Positions 1 to 6,121 of a stretch of DNA of 15,747 nucleotides are shown here, one piece after another; within the stretch, counting starts at the first letter, position 1; every line of letters begins with the position of its first letter. The DNA is from Actinomycetota bacterium (GTDB lineage Bacteria > Zhuqueibacterota > Zhuqueibacteria > Residuimicrobiales > Krinioviventaceae). Location: positions 1-15,747 of the forward strand of contig JAACEJ010000015.1 in assembly GCA_011682565.1 (NCBI GenBank), read 5' to 3'. Below the pieces are notes generated by a model. That model had not been told where the DNA came from, did no database searches, and saw only the letters and a list, made by a program, of their open reading frames with translations. The translations under genes were made by a program, and so were the position numbers.

Positions 1-390
1 GGGCATAACAAGATTTTCTTCAACAACGCGGTAAGCAATATGCACATTGGGCCGGTCATTCCATTTTACATTCTCACCTCCGATAACATGCAGTCCGCCA
101 AACGAAACGCCGAACATCATGCGATTAGAAATGCCAACCGAGAGATAGGACAAGGCGCCTCCCTGGTCGTAAAGCCTCAGACTGGTACGCAGATCACCTC
201 CCCTAAGGATGCTTGCGGTTGGGAGATCGATTAAATGTACTGGTTTGGAAAAATAAGAGTCTTCTTTGACTTTTGGGACCCGGCCCTGCTGCGAAAGGGA
301 ACGATCATTAAATTGCTGTGCGAAAGTAATCGTAGTAAAAACAAGAATTGCAAAAAAGGGGGGAAACAGAATCAGGCGATTACTTTTCAT
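1..390 (-). CDS. Exported protein of unknown function, C-terminus cut by the left window edge
   Basis: Only the first 130 residues are inside the window; the frame runs open off base 1. Residues 1-24 form a signal peptide (basic start, hydrophobic core, cleavage likely after Ala24 in TFA-QQ). The mature part begins with a charged linker, then a region with beta-strand character rich in Gly and aromatics (LPTASILRGGDL near 72-83, then GGALSYLSVGISNRMMFGVSFGG). This resembles uncharacterised exported beta-rich proteins I loosely recall from FCB-type genomes, so an outer-membrane or surface protein is likely, but I cannot name a family. I chose ATG at 390 because an AGAGG lies 9 nt upstream; an in-frame ATG at 396 is too close to that site. 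A separate promoter is likely (444-479). Confidence 0.75.
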   Translation of the reverse strand, partial: MKSNRLILFPPFFAILVFTTITFAQQFNDRSLSQQGRVPKVKEDSYFSKPVHLIDLPTASILRGGDLRTSLRLYDQGGALSYLSVGISNRMMFGVSFGGLHVIGGENVKWNDRPNVHIAYRVVEENLVMP

Positions 391-443
391 CGGCATAGTC
401 CTCTGATTATTTTCATTTCCAATTAGGATAGCTAATGAATTAA

Positions 444-479
444 CAAAATGAATTTAATATTTATGCCTCTGAAAGTCAA
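444..479 (-). promoter_or_regulatory. Putative sigma70-type promoter for the left-edge gene
   Basis: On the minus strand a TTGACT hexamer (479-474, five of six matches to TTGACA) is followed after exactly 17 nt by TAAATT (456-451, four of six matches to TATAAT). Transcription would start near 444, giving a leader of about 54 nt before the ATG at 390. It sits just downstream of the stop codon of the preceding barrel gene, where a new promoter is expected. If the organism uses a Bacteroidota-type consensus, this match would mean less. Confidence 0.4.
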
Positions 480-488
480 TGATTTAAA

Positions 489-1079
489 TTAAAGTCTGAT
501 AAATACGCTAAATCCTGCGCTTACTTTGAATATGGAACGAGGTTTATCAAAATATGTTCCCGACGGCATTAGATAAACATATTCAAACTTGGTTCGCAGC
601 AAAGTCAACTTGCCCAGTACAGAGTGTGTGCCAATGCCGAGCATAAGGGCCGGACCGGTCGAGGTTTTGGAGGGTTGGGATGAATTTGCAAATCCATCGA
701 TCCACAGTCCGCCACCGGCGGAAACAAAAATCCCCGCGGTGGAACGATCATATCGTTTCCTGCGTCGATTTCGCCTGTATTCATCAGGTTCCATATCAAT
801 GACCCTGTATGCAAAGGACCCGAGAAAACTGGTGGCAATGATAACGTCTTCATTTTCAAAATCGAATTGAATATCCGGTTCCAGTTCAAAGATGAGGTTT
901 CTGTTAAAATAAAAACCAAATATCCAATTCACGTCCAAACGGCTAAAACTTGAATCGGACGTTGACATTGACTGGAAGGAAAAGGCACCACCGGTATCGA
1001 TTGCACCTTTTCGTTGTCCAAAAGCAAAAGAAAATGTGCACAGGAGCAGAAAGCTAATGATTGTCATTCTTTTTAACAT
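489..1079 (-). CDS. Small outer-membrane beta-barrel-like protein
   Basis: This 196-residue protein has a signal peptide (1-21, ending SFAFGQ) and then alternating hydrophobic/polar strands with paired aromatics (NWIFGFYF, LGSFAYRV, FVSAGGGLW, ALMLGIGTHSVLG, FEYVYLMPSG). The last strand ends in KVSAGFSVFIRL, so the terminal aromatic-X-hydrophobic pattern typical of barrel insertion signals is roughly kept. The size fits an 8-stranded barrel of the OmpX/OmpW/PagP scale. A very basic insert, EYRRNRRRKRYDR (about 100-112), probably lies in a turn or loop. The ATG at 1079 has AAGGAG about 6 nt upstream. It is separated from the upstream lipoprotein gene by 160 nt with its own promoter, so it is probably monocistronic. 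Function unknown; beta-barrel is inferred from composition only. Confidence 0.7.
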   Translation of the reverse strand: MLKRMTIISFLLLCTFSFAFGQRKGAIDTGGAFSFQSMSTSDSSFSRLDVNWIFGFYFNRNLIFELEPDIQFDFENEDVIIATSFLGSFAYRVIDMEPDEYRRNRRRKRYDRSTAGIFVSAGGGLWIDGFANSSQPSKTSTGPALMLGIGTHSVLGKLTLLRTKFEYVYLMPSGTYFDKPRSIFKVSAGFSVFIRL

Positions 1080-1130
1080 AGTATCTCCTTACCAATAATA
1101 TCAGGGAAAATATTTCAAAATATGAATGAA

Positions 1131-1167
1131 TAATTCGATTATAAGGCCAAAAATTTTTCTGTGGCAT
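1131..1167 (-). promoter_or_regulatory. Putative promoter for the small beta-barrel gene
   Basis: The minus strand carries a perfect TATAAT (1143-1138). An ATGCCA hexamer (1167-1162, four of six matches to TTGACA) lies 18 nt upstream. The start would fall near 1131, about 52 nt before the ATG at 1079. The surrounding 160-nt spacer (1080-1239) is AT-rich and contains no other obvious signal or clear terminator. Confidence 0.45.
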
Positions 1168-1239
1168 TAAAGGGTACTGAAATTAGGGAAATGTGCAGAA
1201 GAGAGAGAAATGACTTTTTTCAGATGCAAAGTGAAAATA

Positions 1240-2052
1240 TTATTGCAGCCTTTGTAATTCCTTGATCCGCGACTCGAGATAATCGACCAGCGGCAAAGTT
1301 TTTCTGGCAAAGGAACCGGATTTCAGTGCTCGTATCCGAATTCGATATTCACCTTCAACCAATTGCTGTAACAGGTCTTCTCTTGCTCGTACAGCAATCG
1401 GGCTGCCGGGGTATTTCTCCAGGAAATCATCAAAAACTGCAAAGGTAAGTGGGATTATTTTCAGGAAAGGTTTATAGCGCTTGCGCATTGTCTGACTTAA
1501 TGTACGATAGATCGAATAATTAATATCAACCTCATATTCCTTTTGGTTAACATAATTGACCAGGCCAATATATTTCGTATATAGCGTTTTTAGAATTTCT
1601 TCCCGCCCGGCAGAATCTTTTTCGGCCCTGGCTTTTTCCTGCAAAAGGAGAACATTTGTCAACCATTTGTCCTCTTCAAAGTAAACTTCACTCAGCTTAT
1701 ATCGAAGAATCAGTTTTGTCCACGCACCAATAGGTTGCCCGTCCAGCACAGCAGGTTCAAACTTGGTTTCTTTGGCAAATTTTAGCGCGGCATTATCGAG
1801 GTCTTTTGAGTCGGAGGATTGAAACAGGCGAATATCAACGGGTTTGCCACGTTTGGAGACAAAAACACCCACAACAACGCTGCCCTCAATTTTATTAATT
1901 TGCGCCGAAAGTGGGTAACTCAGTTTTTTATCAGAAATAACCTTAGGCGAACGAAAGCGTGTTGTTCCGCAGCCTAAGGTCAGTACTGCTAAAAGCAAGA
2001 GCAGGAAAGCAATTTTAAAATCTGATGGATAATGTTCCCACAATTTTATCAA
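1240..2052 (-). CDS. Lipoprotein with a TonB C-terminal-like domain
   Basis: From the chosen start this is a 270-residue protein with a lipoprotein signal peptide: a hydrophobic Leu-rich core and lipobox LTLGC, Cys at residue 28. Residues about 37-120 look like a TonB C-terminal domain: YPLSAQINKIEGSVVVGVFVSKRG, then a DLDNAALKFAKETKFEPA segment. Note the EGSVVVGVFV strand and the 'AALK...KFEPA' helix/turn that TonB-box-binding domains share. The rest is a charged helical region that I do not recognise. There is no N-terminal TonB membrane anchor, so it cannot engage ExbB/ExbD in the usual way. Several in-frame starts exist (ATG 2091, ATG 2079, TTG 2052). I prefer TTG 2052 because GGAGG lies 9 nt upstream and it gives a normal signal peptide length. 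Any of these overlaps the end of the barrel gene upstream, which implies translational coupling. Confidence 0.7.
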   Translation of the reverse strand: MIKLWEHYPSDFKIAFLLLLLAVLTLGCGTTRFRSPKVISDKKLSYPLSAQINKIEGSVVVGVFVSKRGKPVDIRLFQSSDSKDLDNAALKFAKETKFEPAVLDGQPIGAWTKLILRYKLSEVYFEEDKWLTNVLLLQEKARAEKDSAGREEILKTLYTKYIGLVNYVNQKEYEVDINYSIYRTLSQTMRKRYKPFLKIIPLTFAVFDDFLEKYPGSPIAVRAREDLLQQLVEGEYRIRIRALKSGSFARKTLPLVDYLESRIKELQRLQ

Positions 2053-3409
2053 ATGTTTTATCCTCCAAAGTTGGTACATTGGTGATACCATCAGTGGTTT
2101 GCTGTTTCCACGAACCGTGTATCAGGCCGAGATCAACCATCACTTGTTTGTCAAGCATCAGGCTGACACCGGCGGTGTAAAATTCCCGTTTCGGCTTCAA
2201 GTCAGCATATTTGTAAGGAGAAGGATTGTTGTAATAACCAACACGCAATCTTGCATGAATAAGTGGGACGTACATTTCCGCACCTAGTCGCAAATTAGTA
2301 ATGGCCTTTAGCTCTTTTTTGATCCTCACATTGACCTCACCTTTGGTTACTCCGGCCACGGGAGGTTCTGTTAGAAACTTAGCTTGAGACCAGTCTTTGA
2401 ATTCCATACTGCCTGAAAGCAAGATATTTATCAGTTTGAAAGATGCGCCAAAGTTAAAACCATAGGGTGTTTGATATTGATACTCACTATCACCACCATT
2501 CTCATTTGGTTCTACGGGGTCGCCTGTATCGTACGTTTCGGCAATTTTTTCAGTCCACGACTCTTTCACTTTGAATTTTGTCGGCGTAATAATTGTCGCC
2601 CCCAATCTCAATGCGCTGCCGAATCGGTAAAGCGCGCCGATTTGCAGATTGGTCGCACCAAATTTGGACGTAATACCTTGTTCATAGGTCCAATATTTTA
2701 AATCGGCAATAATTCCGTCTTGCTCGTTGAATGGCGCATGATAAACATCGTAAATATCATCTTCCTCAAAACTCACATTATAATCATCCGTCCCACCAAC
2801 AAAATTAACGGTTGCACCGAGGAAAAAGTTTTTTTGTACCTCCATGGCGCCGGAAAATGAAAATTGATTCAAACTACCTTCTTCAATCAAAGATTCAGTT
2901 TGATAGAGCGAATCAGTGATAGCAGTGGTGTAACCAGAGCCAGCATAAGTGGGCATAACAATATCAGGATATGCTGCCGAATACGGATTAAAGGCTTCTA
3001 GTTTCAATGTATTATCAAAATCCCTTATTTTATTATATCCCACACCAAACACAAGGCTGCCCTGGTAAGTTGGAATGGGAAAAACAAAGCCGAGTGAATT
3101 CAGGCGGCTAAAAGTTGTTTCATCACGGGTTTCCGTTGATAAATAAGAGGCATTATTTTTGAGTCGGTTATGGCTAAACCCGACATTCATCTCCATTCTG
3201 CGAATTTGTCCCAAGCCTGCGGGGTTCCAGTACATGGCAGAATAATCATCGGCAACACCAACATAGGCGCCACCCATGCTCATCGCCCGCGCCCCGACAC
3301 CAAGTTCTTCCCCGATGAAAAAAATCTCTTCCTGAGCAAAACTTGCAACCGCACTCGTAATAAAAATGATCAAAGCAACGAGCCAGAATGTTGATTGTTT
3401 TAATATCAT
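2015..3409 (-). CDS. FadL/PorV-like outer-membrane beta-barrel protein
   Basis: This 464-residue protein has a signal peptide (1-25, ASFA-Q) and a mature N-terminus with the block GVGARAMSMGGAYVGVADD followed by WNPAGLG. That block is the hallmark of the FadL/OMPP1/TodX superfamily and of related UPF0164 and PorV proteins. Many amphipathic strands follow (for example LGFVFPIP, FLGATVNFVGG, LRLGATIITPTKF, FNFGASFKL, LRVGYYNN), ending in IVGTLSIRF with a terminal Phe, as expected for a BAM substrate. FadL proteins import hydrophobic compounds; PorV is a type IX secretion shuttle. The sequence alone does not settle which role applies, and no other T9SS gene is visible. The ATG at 3409 has AAGGAG 7 nt upstream. 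It lies 30 nt after the Ser/Arg-rich lipoprotein gene and overlaps the next lipoprotein gene, so the three are probably co-transcribed. Confidence 0.85.
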   Translation of the reverse strand: MILKQSTFWLVALIIFITSAVASFAQEEIFFIGEELGVGARAMSMGGAYVGVADDYSAMYWNPAGLGQIRRMEMNVGFSHNRLKNNASYLSTETRDETTFSRLNSLGFVFPIPTYQGSLVFGVGYNKIRDFDNTLKLEAFNPYSAAYPDIVMPTYAGSGYTTAITDSLYQTESLIEEGSLNQFSFSGAMEVQKNFFLGATVNFVGGTDDYNVSFEEDDIYDVYHAPFNEQDGIIADLKYWTYEQGITSKFGATNLQIGALYRFGSALRLGATIITPTKFKVKESWTEKIAETYDTGDPVEPNENGGDSEYQYQTPYGFNFGASFKLINILLSGSMEFKDWSQAKFLTEPPVAGVTKGEVNVRIKKELKAITNLRLGAEMYVPLIHARLRVGYYNNPSPYKYADLKPKREFYTAGVSLMLDKQVMVDLGLIHGSWKQQTTDGITNVPTLEDKTFDKIVGTLSIRF

Positions 3410-3439
3410 TTGATCACTCCTTGATTAAAAATATTCTGT

Positions 3440-4537
3440 TTATCGCCTTTTACTTGAACGACCGCTGCTCGAGCTTTTGCTGCCGGAAGAAGATCGTCCT
3501 CTGGACCTGGTAGAACCGGAAGAACTACCGGAACTCTTGCTGCTTCCCGAATAACTGGGGGTGCTTCTTCCCCTGGAACGACTACGACTGCCGCTATAGC
3601 TCGATGGCCGACTGGACCTTCTTGAACTTCCGGAATAAGATGGACTATGCCTGCTGCTTGTTCTGCTTTTTTTGCGAACAGTGCGGTTTCGCGATGCGGA
3701 AGAACTCGAACTTGATCGCCTGCTTCGAATTGCTGGAGAACGCGAAGTAGAACGTGAAGACCTTTGTCTCGTTATTTCGCTCGATCGGCTGCTCGGATTC
3801 CTCCTTGTACGCGCGACTGTTGCCCGTGTTGGCGTGGTGTGCCGTGTACGCGAAATCGAAGTCGTTCGATTCGACCGCGTCGCTCTTGTTGTCCTGTTTC
3901 GAATGGTAGAAGTTCTCGTAATCGACCTGCGGGAAGCGCCCCGGCGTGTATCCGTTGCCCTTACGCCGGCGGCAGATGAACGCGACCCGCCTGTAATCGC
4001 AGATCGTGCCGTAAACGGCCGTGTAACAGTCGGCGATCTCCGAGTGAATGCCCGCCGCTTGTATTCACGCTGTCGTACATCGTGATAGTTTCTGCCGTAA
4101 AAATCCCCTCCATAACCCCAGTATGATGTATAAGAGAAACCACCATAATAACCGAAACTTGGCCGGTAAAAAGGATCACCCCAATAAGTGGGATATGCAC
4201 CCCATGGATCCCATGAATAATCACGATATCGCCACCAGGGCCGGGCGGAATAATACCAGTAAGGTTCATACCACCATGTATCTAAAAAGACAGGGCTGGC
4301 CCAAGCATTGACGTAAATATCGTGATCAAGATAAACGTCGATATTTCTATTCTGCTCAACGTCTTCATTGTTATAATCTTCATCGTTGTATTCATCTTCA
4401 TTGTTAGTATAATTCCCATAATCCGTAGATTCGGTTCTCACACCCGGTCGTCCAACCTGAGTATAACAGCCGGACAAACCAACGGCCAGAAAAAGAACCG
4501 CGCCGAAAATAAGAACATTCTTAAAATGAATAAACAT
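3440..4537 (-). CDS. Lipoprotein with Trp/Tyr-rich middle and long Ser/Arg-rich basic tail
   Basis: I do not recognise a family for this 365-residue protein. Residues 1-24 are a lipoprotein signal peptide with lipobox LSGC (Cys24). Residues 38-73 form an acidic Asn/Asp/Glu/Tyr-rich linker. Residues 77-151 are extremely aromatic (repeated W, Y, F with G and P, e.g. DTWWYEPYWYY). From about 154 to the end the protein is almost entirely Ser, Arg, Thr and Gly with few hydrophobics, ending SSKRR. A short motif P-S-(S)-Y-S-G-S recurs near 299, 311 and 327. The tail is strongly basic and probably disordered, so binding to anionic partners (LPS, polysaccharide, nucleic acid) is possible but is inference. 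The start is firm: ATG 4537 with GGAGG 6 nt upstream. It precedes the FadL/PorV-like gene by 30 nt. Confidence 0.75.
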   Translation of the reverse strand: MFIHFKNVLIFGAVLFLAVGLSGCYTQVGRPGVRTESTDYGNYTNNEDEYNDEDYNNEDVEQNRNIDVYLDHDIYVNAWASPVFLDTWWYEPYWYYSARPWWRYRDYSWDPWGAYPTYWGDPFYRPSFGYYGGFSYTSYWGYGGDFYGRNYHDVRQREYKRRAFTRRSPTVTRPFTARSAITGGSRSSAAGVRATDTRRGASRRSITRTSTIRNRTTRATRSNRTTSISRTRHTTPTRATVARTRRNPSSRSSEITRQRSSRSTSRSPAIRSRRSSSSSSASRNRTVRKKSRTSSRHSPSYSGSSRRSSRPSSYSGSRSRSRGRSTPSYSGSSKSSGSSSGSTRSRGRSSSGSKSSSSGRSSKRR

Positions 4538-4594
4538 TTGGGGCCTCCTTTTAATAAATAAAGGCTTTTCTCAAGCTCCTGTAGTATCTTACTC

Positions 4595-4617
4595 TTGAAA
4601 CTATAAAGAAGTTTCAA
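4595..4617. repeat. Perfect 7-bp inverted repeat in the tonB-lipoprotein spacer
   Basis: TTGAAAC (4595-4601) and GTTTCAA (4611-4617) flank a 9-nt AT-rich centre. No T-run follows on either strand, so it is not a normal intrinsic terminator. It lies about 60 nt upstream of the Ser/Arg-rich lipoprotein start, where an operator or part of a promoter (TATAGT lies within it on the minus strand) is plausible. The rest of the 146-nt spacer (4538-4683) shows only a short palindrome at 4645-4655 (ACGAT-A-ATCGT). Confidence 0.3.
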
Positions 4618-4683
4618 TTAGTTTAAAACGTCTCTGATTCTTGGACGATAATCGTTTCTTTTTGTTTACACGATTAAAATGAA

Positions 4684-5304
4684 TCATTTCGGCGCAAAAC
4701 TGTATGTGCATGTTGTCCACATCTCGATCCTTTTATTCCGCCAGGTTGCAGGGATATATCTGCTTTGCCATGCTGCTTTTGTCGCAATTTTTTCACATAA
4801 TTCACTGCCTGTGGCATTTTCAGCAACAACAACATCTTTTACTTTTCCGTTTTTCCCTACCCTGACCAACAAACGCACATTGCCGTGAATTTTTTGTTTT
4901 CTCAATTGATTTGGATATTCCGGCATCACCTGCATCAGGGGACGGGGCGGAATGGTATCGTTTTTACCGGTCGTAATTCCTGCATTGCCAAACTGTGCAT
5001 CTCCCATATTCCATTTTATATTCGTTTCTTCAATTGTTGCATCCTCAGGGAAAGACGGATCTTCAACGGGCAAAGGAATAGTCGGCCTTTTAGGCGCCGG
5101 TCGACCCCGCCTAACGAGCTGTCTGGTGGATGGCACATCCTGGATTTTGAAACGCAAATCAATGGACAAAAGCTCACGCGGCTTTAGTTCAAACCTCTTT
5201 GGTATAGTGTGAAATAAAACAAGGAGCAAAAAAAGCGTAAGGATAAGCGCTTTTTCCAGGCGCAAATGATGCAAAGAATGATAAAGTTTACTTTTTTTTG
5301 TCAT
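4684..5304 (-). CDS. tonB: TonB-family energy transducer
   Basis: This 206-residue protein has the TonB plan: a short cytoplasmic N-terminus rich in Lys/His, one membrane helix (about 19-36, LILTLFLLLVLFHTIP region), a Pro/Arg periplasmic spacer (57-125, with RRGRPAPKRP), and a C-terminal domain from 127. That domain shows PEYPNQLRKQKIHGNV, the strand VRLLVRVGKNGKVKDVVV, and a helix before the final strand (RIEMWTTCTYSF). Members couple the proton-motive force via ExbB/ExbD to outer-membrane receptors, but no exbB/exbD or receptor gene is in view. The ATG at 5304 has only a weak ribosome site. It begins about 27 nt past the batE terminator with no clear promoter between, so it may depend on read-through or a promoter inside batE. 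Whether it serves the Bat system or the downstream envelope genes is open. Confidence 0.85.
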   Translation of the reverse strand: MTKKSKLYHSLHHLRLEKALILTLFLLLVLFHTIPKRFELKPRELLSIDLRFKIQDVPSTRQLVRRGRPAPKRPTIPLPVEDPSFPEDATIEETNIKWNMGDAQFGNAGITTGKNDTIPPRPLMQVMPEYPNQLRKQKIHGNVRLLVRVGKNGKVKDVVVAENATGSELCEKIATKAAWQSRYIPATWRNKRIEMWTTCTYSFAPK

Positions 5305-5330
5305 GAGTCAGAACATAAAAATTGGCTCTA

Positions 5331-5359
5331 AACGAAAAACCCCCGCGAACTGGCGAGGG
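5331..5359 (-). terminator. Intrinsic terminator after batE
   Basis: In the minus-strand RNA, a 7-bp stem (5359-5353 pairing with 5346-5340, six Watson-Crick pairs, mostly G-C, and one U-G wobble) closes a 6-nt loop (5352-5347). It is followed at once by five U residues (5339-5335), then C, G and three more U. The wobble pairs only in the minus-strand transcript, which matches the direction of the genes. It lies 10 nt after the batE stop codon. Confidence 0.85.
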
Positions 5360-5368
5360 CTGCATCAA

Positions 5369-6118
5369 TCAGATTATTTCGATGGAATCCTGGGGTAACC
5401 AGCCGACGTTCCCGTCAGGGAGCAATATTTTAAAATATTTCCCCGAAACATCTTTAATTTTAACTTTAATCCCCTCGTGCAAAGCAAACACCTCTGTCGC
5501 ATCCTCTGCCGGCGAACTCTTAACATCGACCTTTTCCACAAGGACGACACCTTCTTTTGTCTTGGCCATCTCATTCAGCCGAGCAGCAAACAAACCGGCT
5601 GAAACAAGAAAAAGTATTAACAATGGGACAAAAGTAACTCCGGCTAATTTTTGCAAACGGTGCTTTTTTGCTAAAATCTTGCTTATCAGGGCAGCCATCA
5701 TCAGAATATAAAAAATGAGAGCAACGAGGCTCAGTTGATAAATACCAAGGTAATTTTTAAACCCGATCCAGATTCTGGCTAAAAAGTATGGCGGCACCGT
5801 AACAATTTTATCAACAACGCGCAATTGCGCTATTTGCAAATTATAGAGAATATCCTCATCGCGTGGAGCAAATTTCTTTGCCCTCTCATAGCTGAGAATA
5901 CATTTTCCAATTTTATTCAGCTTAAAATAAGAATTACCCAGATTATAATAAAGTGCCGCATTTTCGTACCCTAGTTTTAAAGCAGATTCATAGTTCTCAA
6001 CCGCTTTCCGGTACTCTCCTTTTTGATAAAAAGTATTTCCCTGTTCAAAAAAGTGTGACGACTGGCTGATGTCAGCTTGCGGCATGAGGAGAAGGAAAAT
6101 GTATAACATGATTGTCAT
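5369..6118 (-). CDS. batE: BatE: TPR membrane protein with SH3-like C-terminus
   Basis: The 249 residues show the BatE layout: an uncleaved or weak signal segment (1-15), about two TPR units (residues 19-87, with FFEQGNTFYQKGEYRKAVENY and AALYYNLGNSYFKLNKIGKCI), two membrane helices (about 125-147 and 159-180), and a C-terminal SH3-like domain (about 189-247, VVLVEKVDVKSSP ... GNVGWLPQDSIEII). In this family the TPR part faces the periplasm and is thought to serve in complex assembly with BatA-C. The ATG at 6118 follows the batD stop codon by 3 nt with no clear ribosome site, so translation is probably coupled. The gene is last in the Bat unit, with a terminator 10 nt downstream. Function in oxygen or stress tolerance comes from Bacteroides work on the family, not from this sequence. 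Confidence 0.88.
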   Translation of the reverse strand: MTIMLYIFLLLMPQADISQSSHFFEQGNTFYQKGEYRKAVENYESALKLGYENAALYYNLGNSYFKLNKIGKCILSYERAKKFAPRDEDILYNLQIAQLRVVDKIVTVPPYFLARIWIGFKNYLGIYQLSLVALIFYILMMAALISKILAKKHRLQKLAGVTFVPLLILFLVSAGLFAARLNEMAKTKEGVVLVEKVDVKSSPAEDATEVFALHEGIKVKIKDVSGKYFKILLPDGNVGWLPQDSIEII

Positions 6119-6121
6119 CGT

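Noticed and set aside
40..426. Two short plus-strand open frames at the left end
   Set aside because: They are antisense to the partial exported-protein gene, whose minus-strand reading has a clean signal peptide, ribosome site and promoter.
2015..3409. Type IX secretion (PorV) call
   Set aside because: The N-terminal block is shared by FadL, UPF0164 and PorV proteins, and no other T9SS component is in the window, so I kept the wider family name.
3672..4085. Plus-strand frame of 137 codons rich in Arg, Val and Leu
   Set aside because: It is the antisense of the Ser/Arg-rich lipoprotein; the minus-strand gene has a lipobox and a strong ribosome site, while this frame has neither.
4645..4655. 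Palindrome ACGAT-A-ATCGT as a tonB terminator
   Set aside because: A 5-bp arm with a one-base centre cannot form a stable hairpin, and no U-run follows in the direction of tonB.
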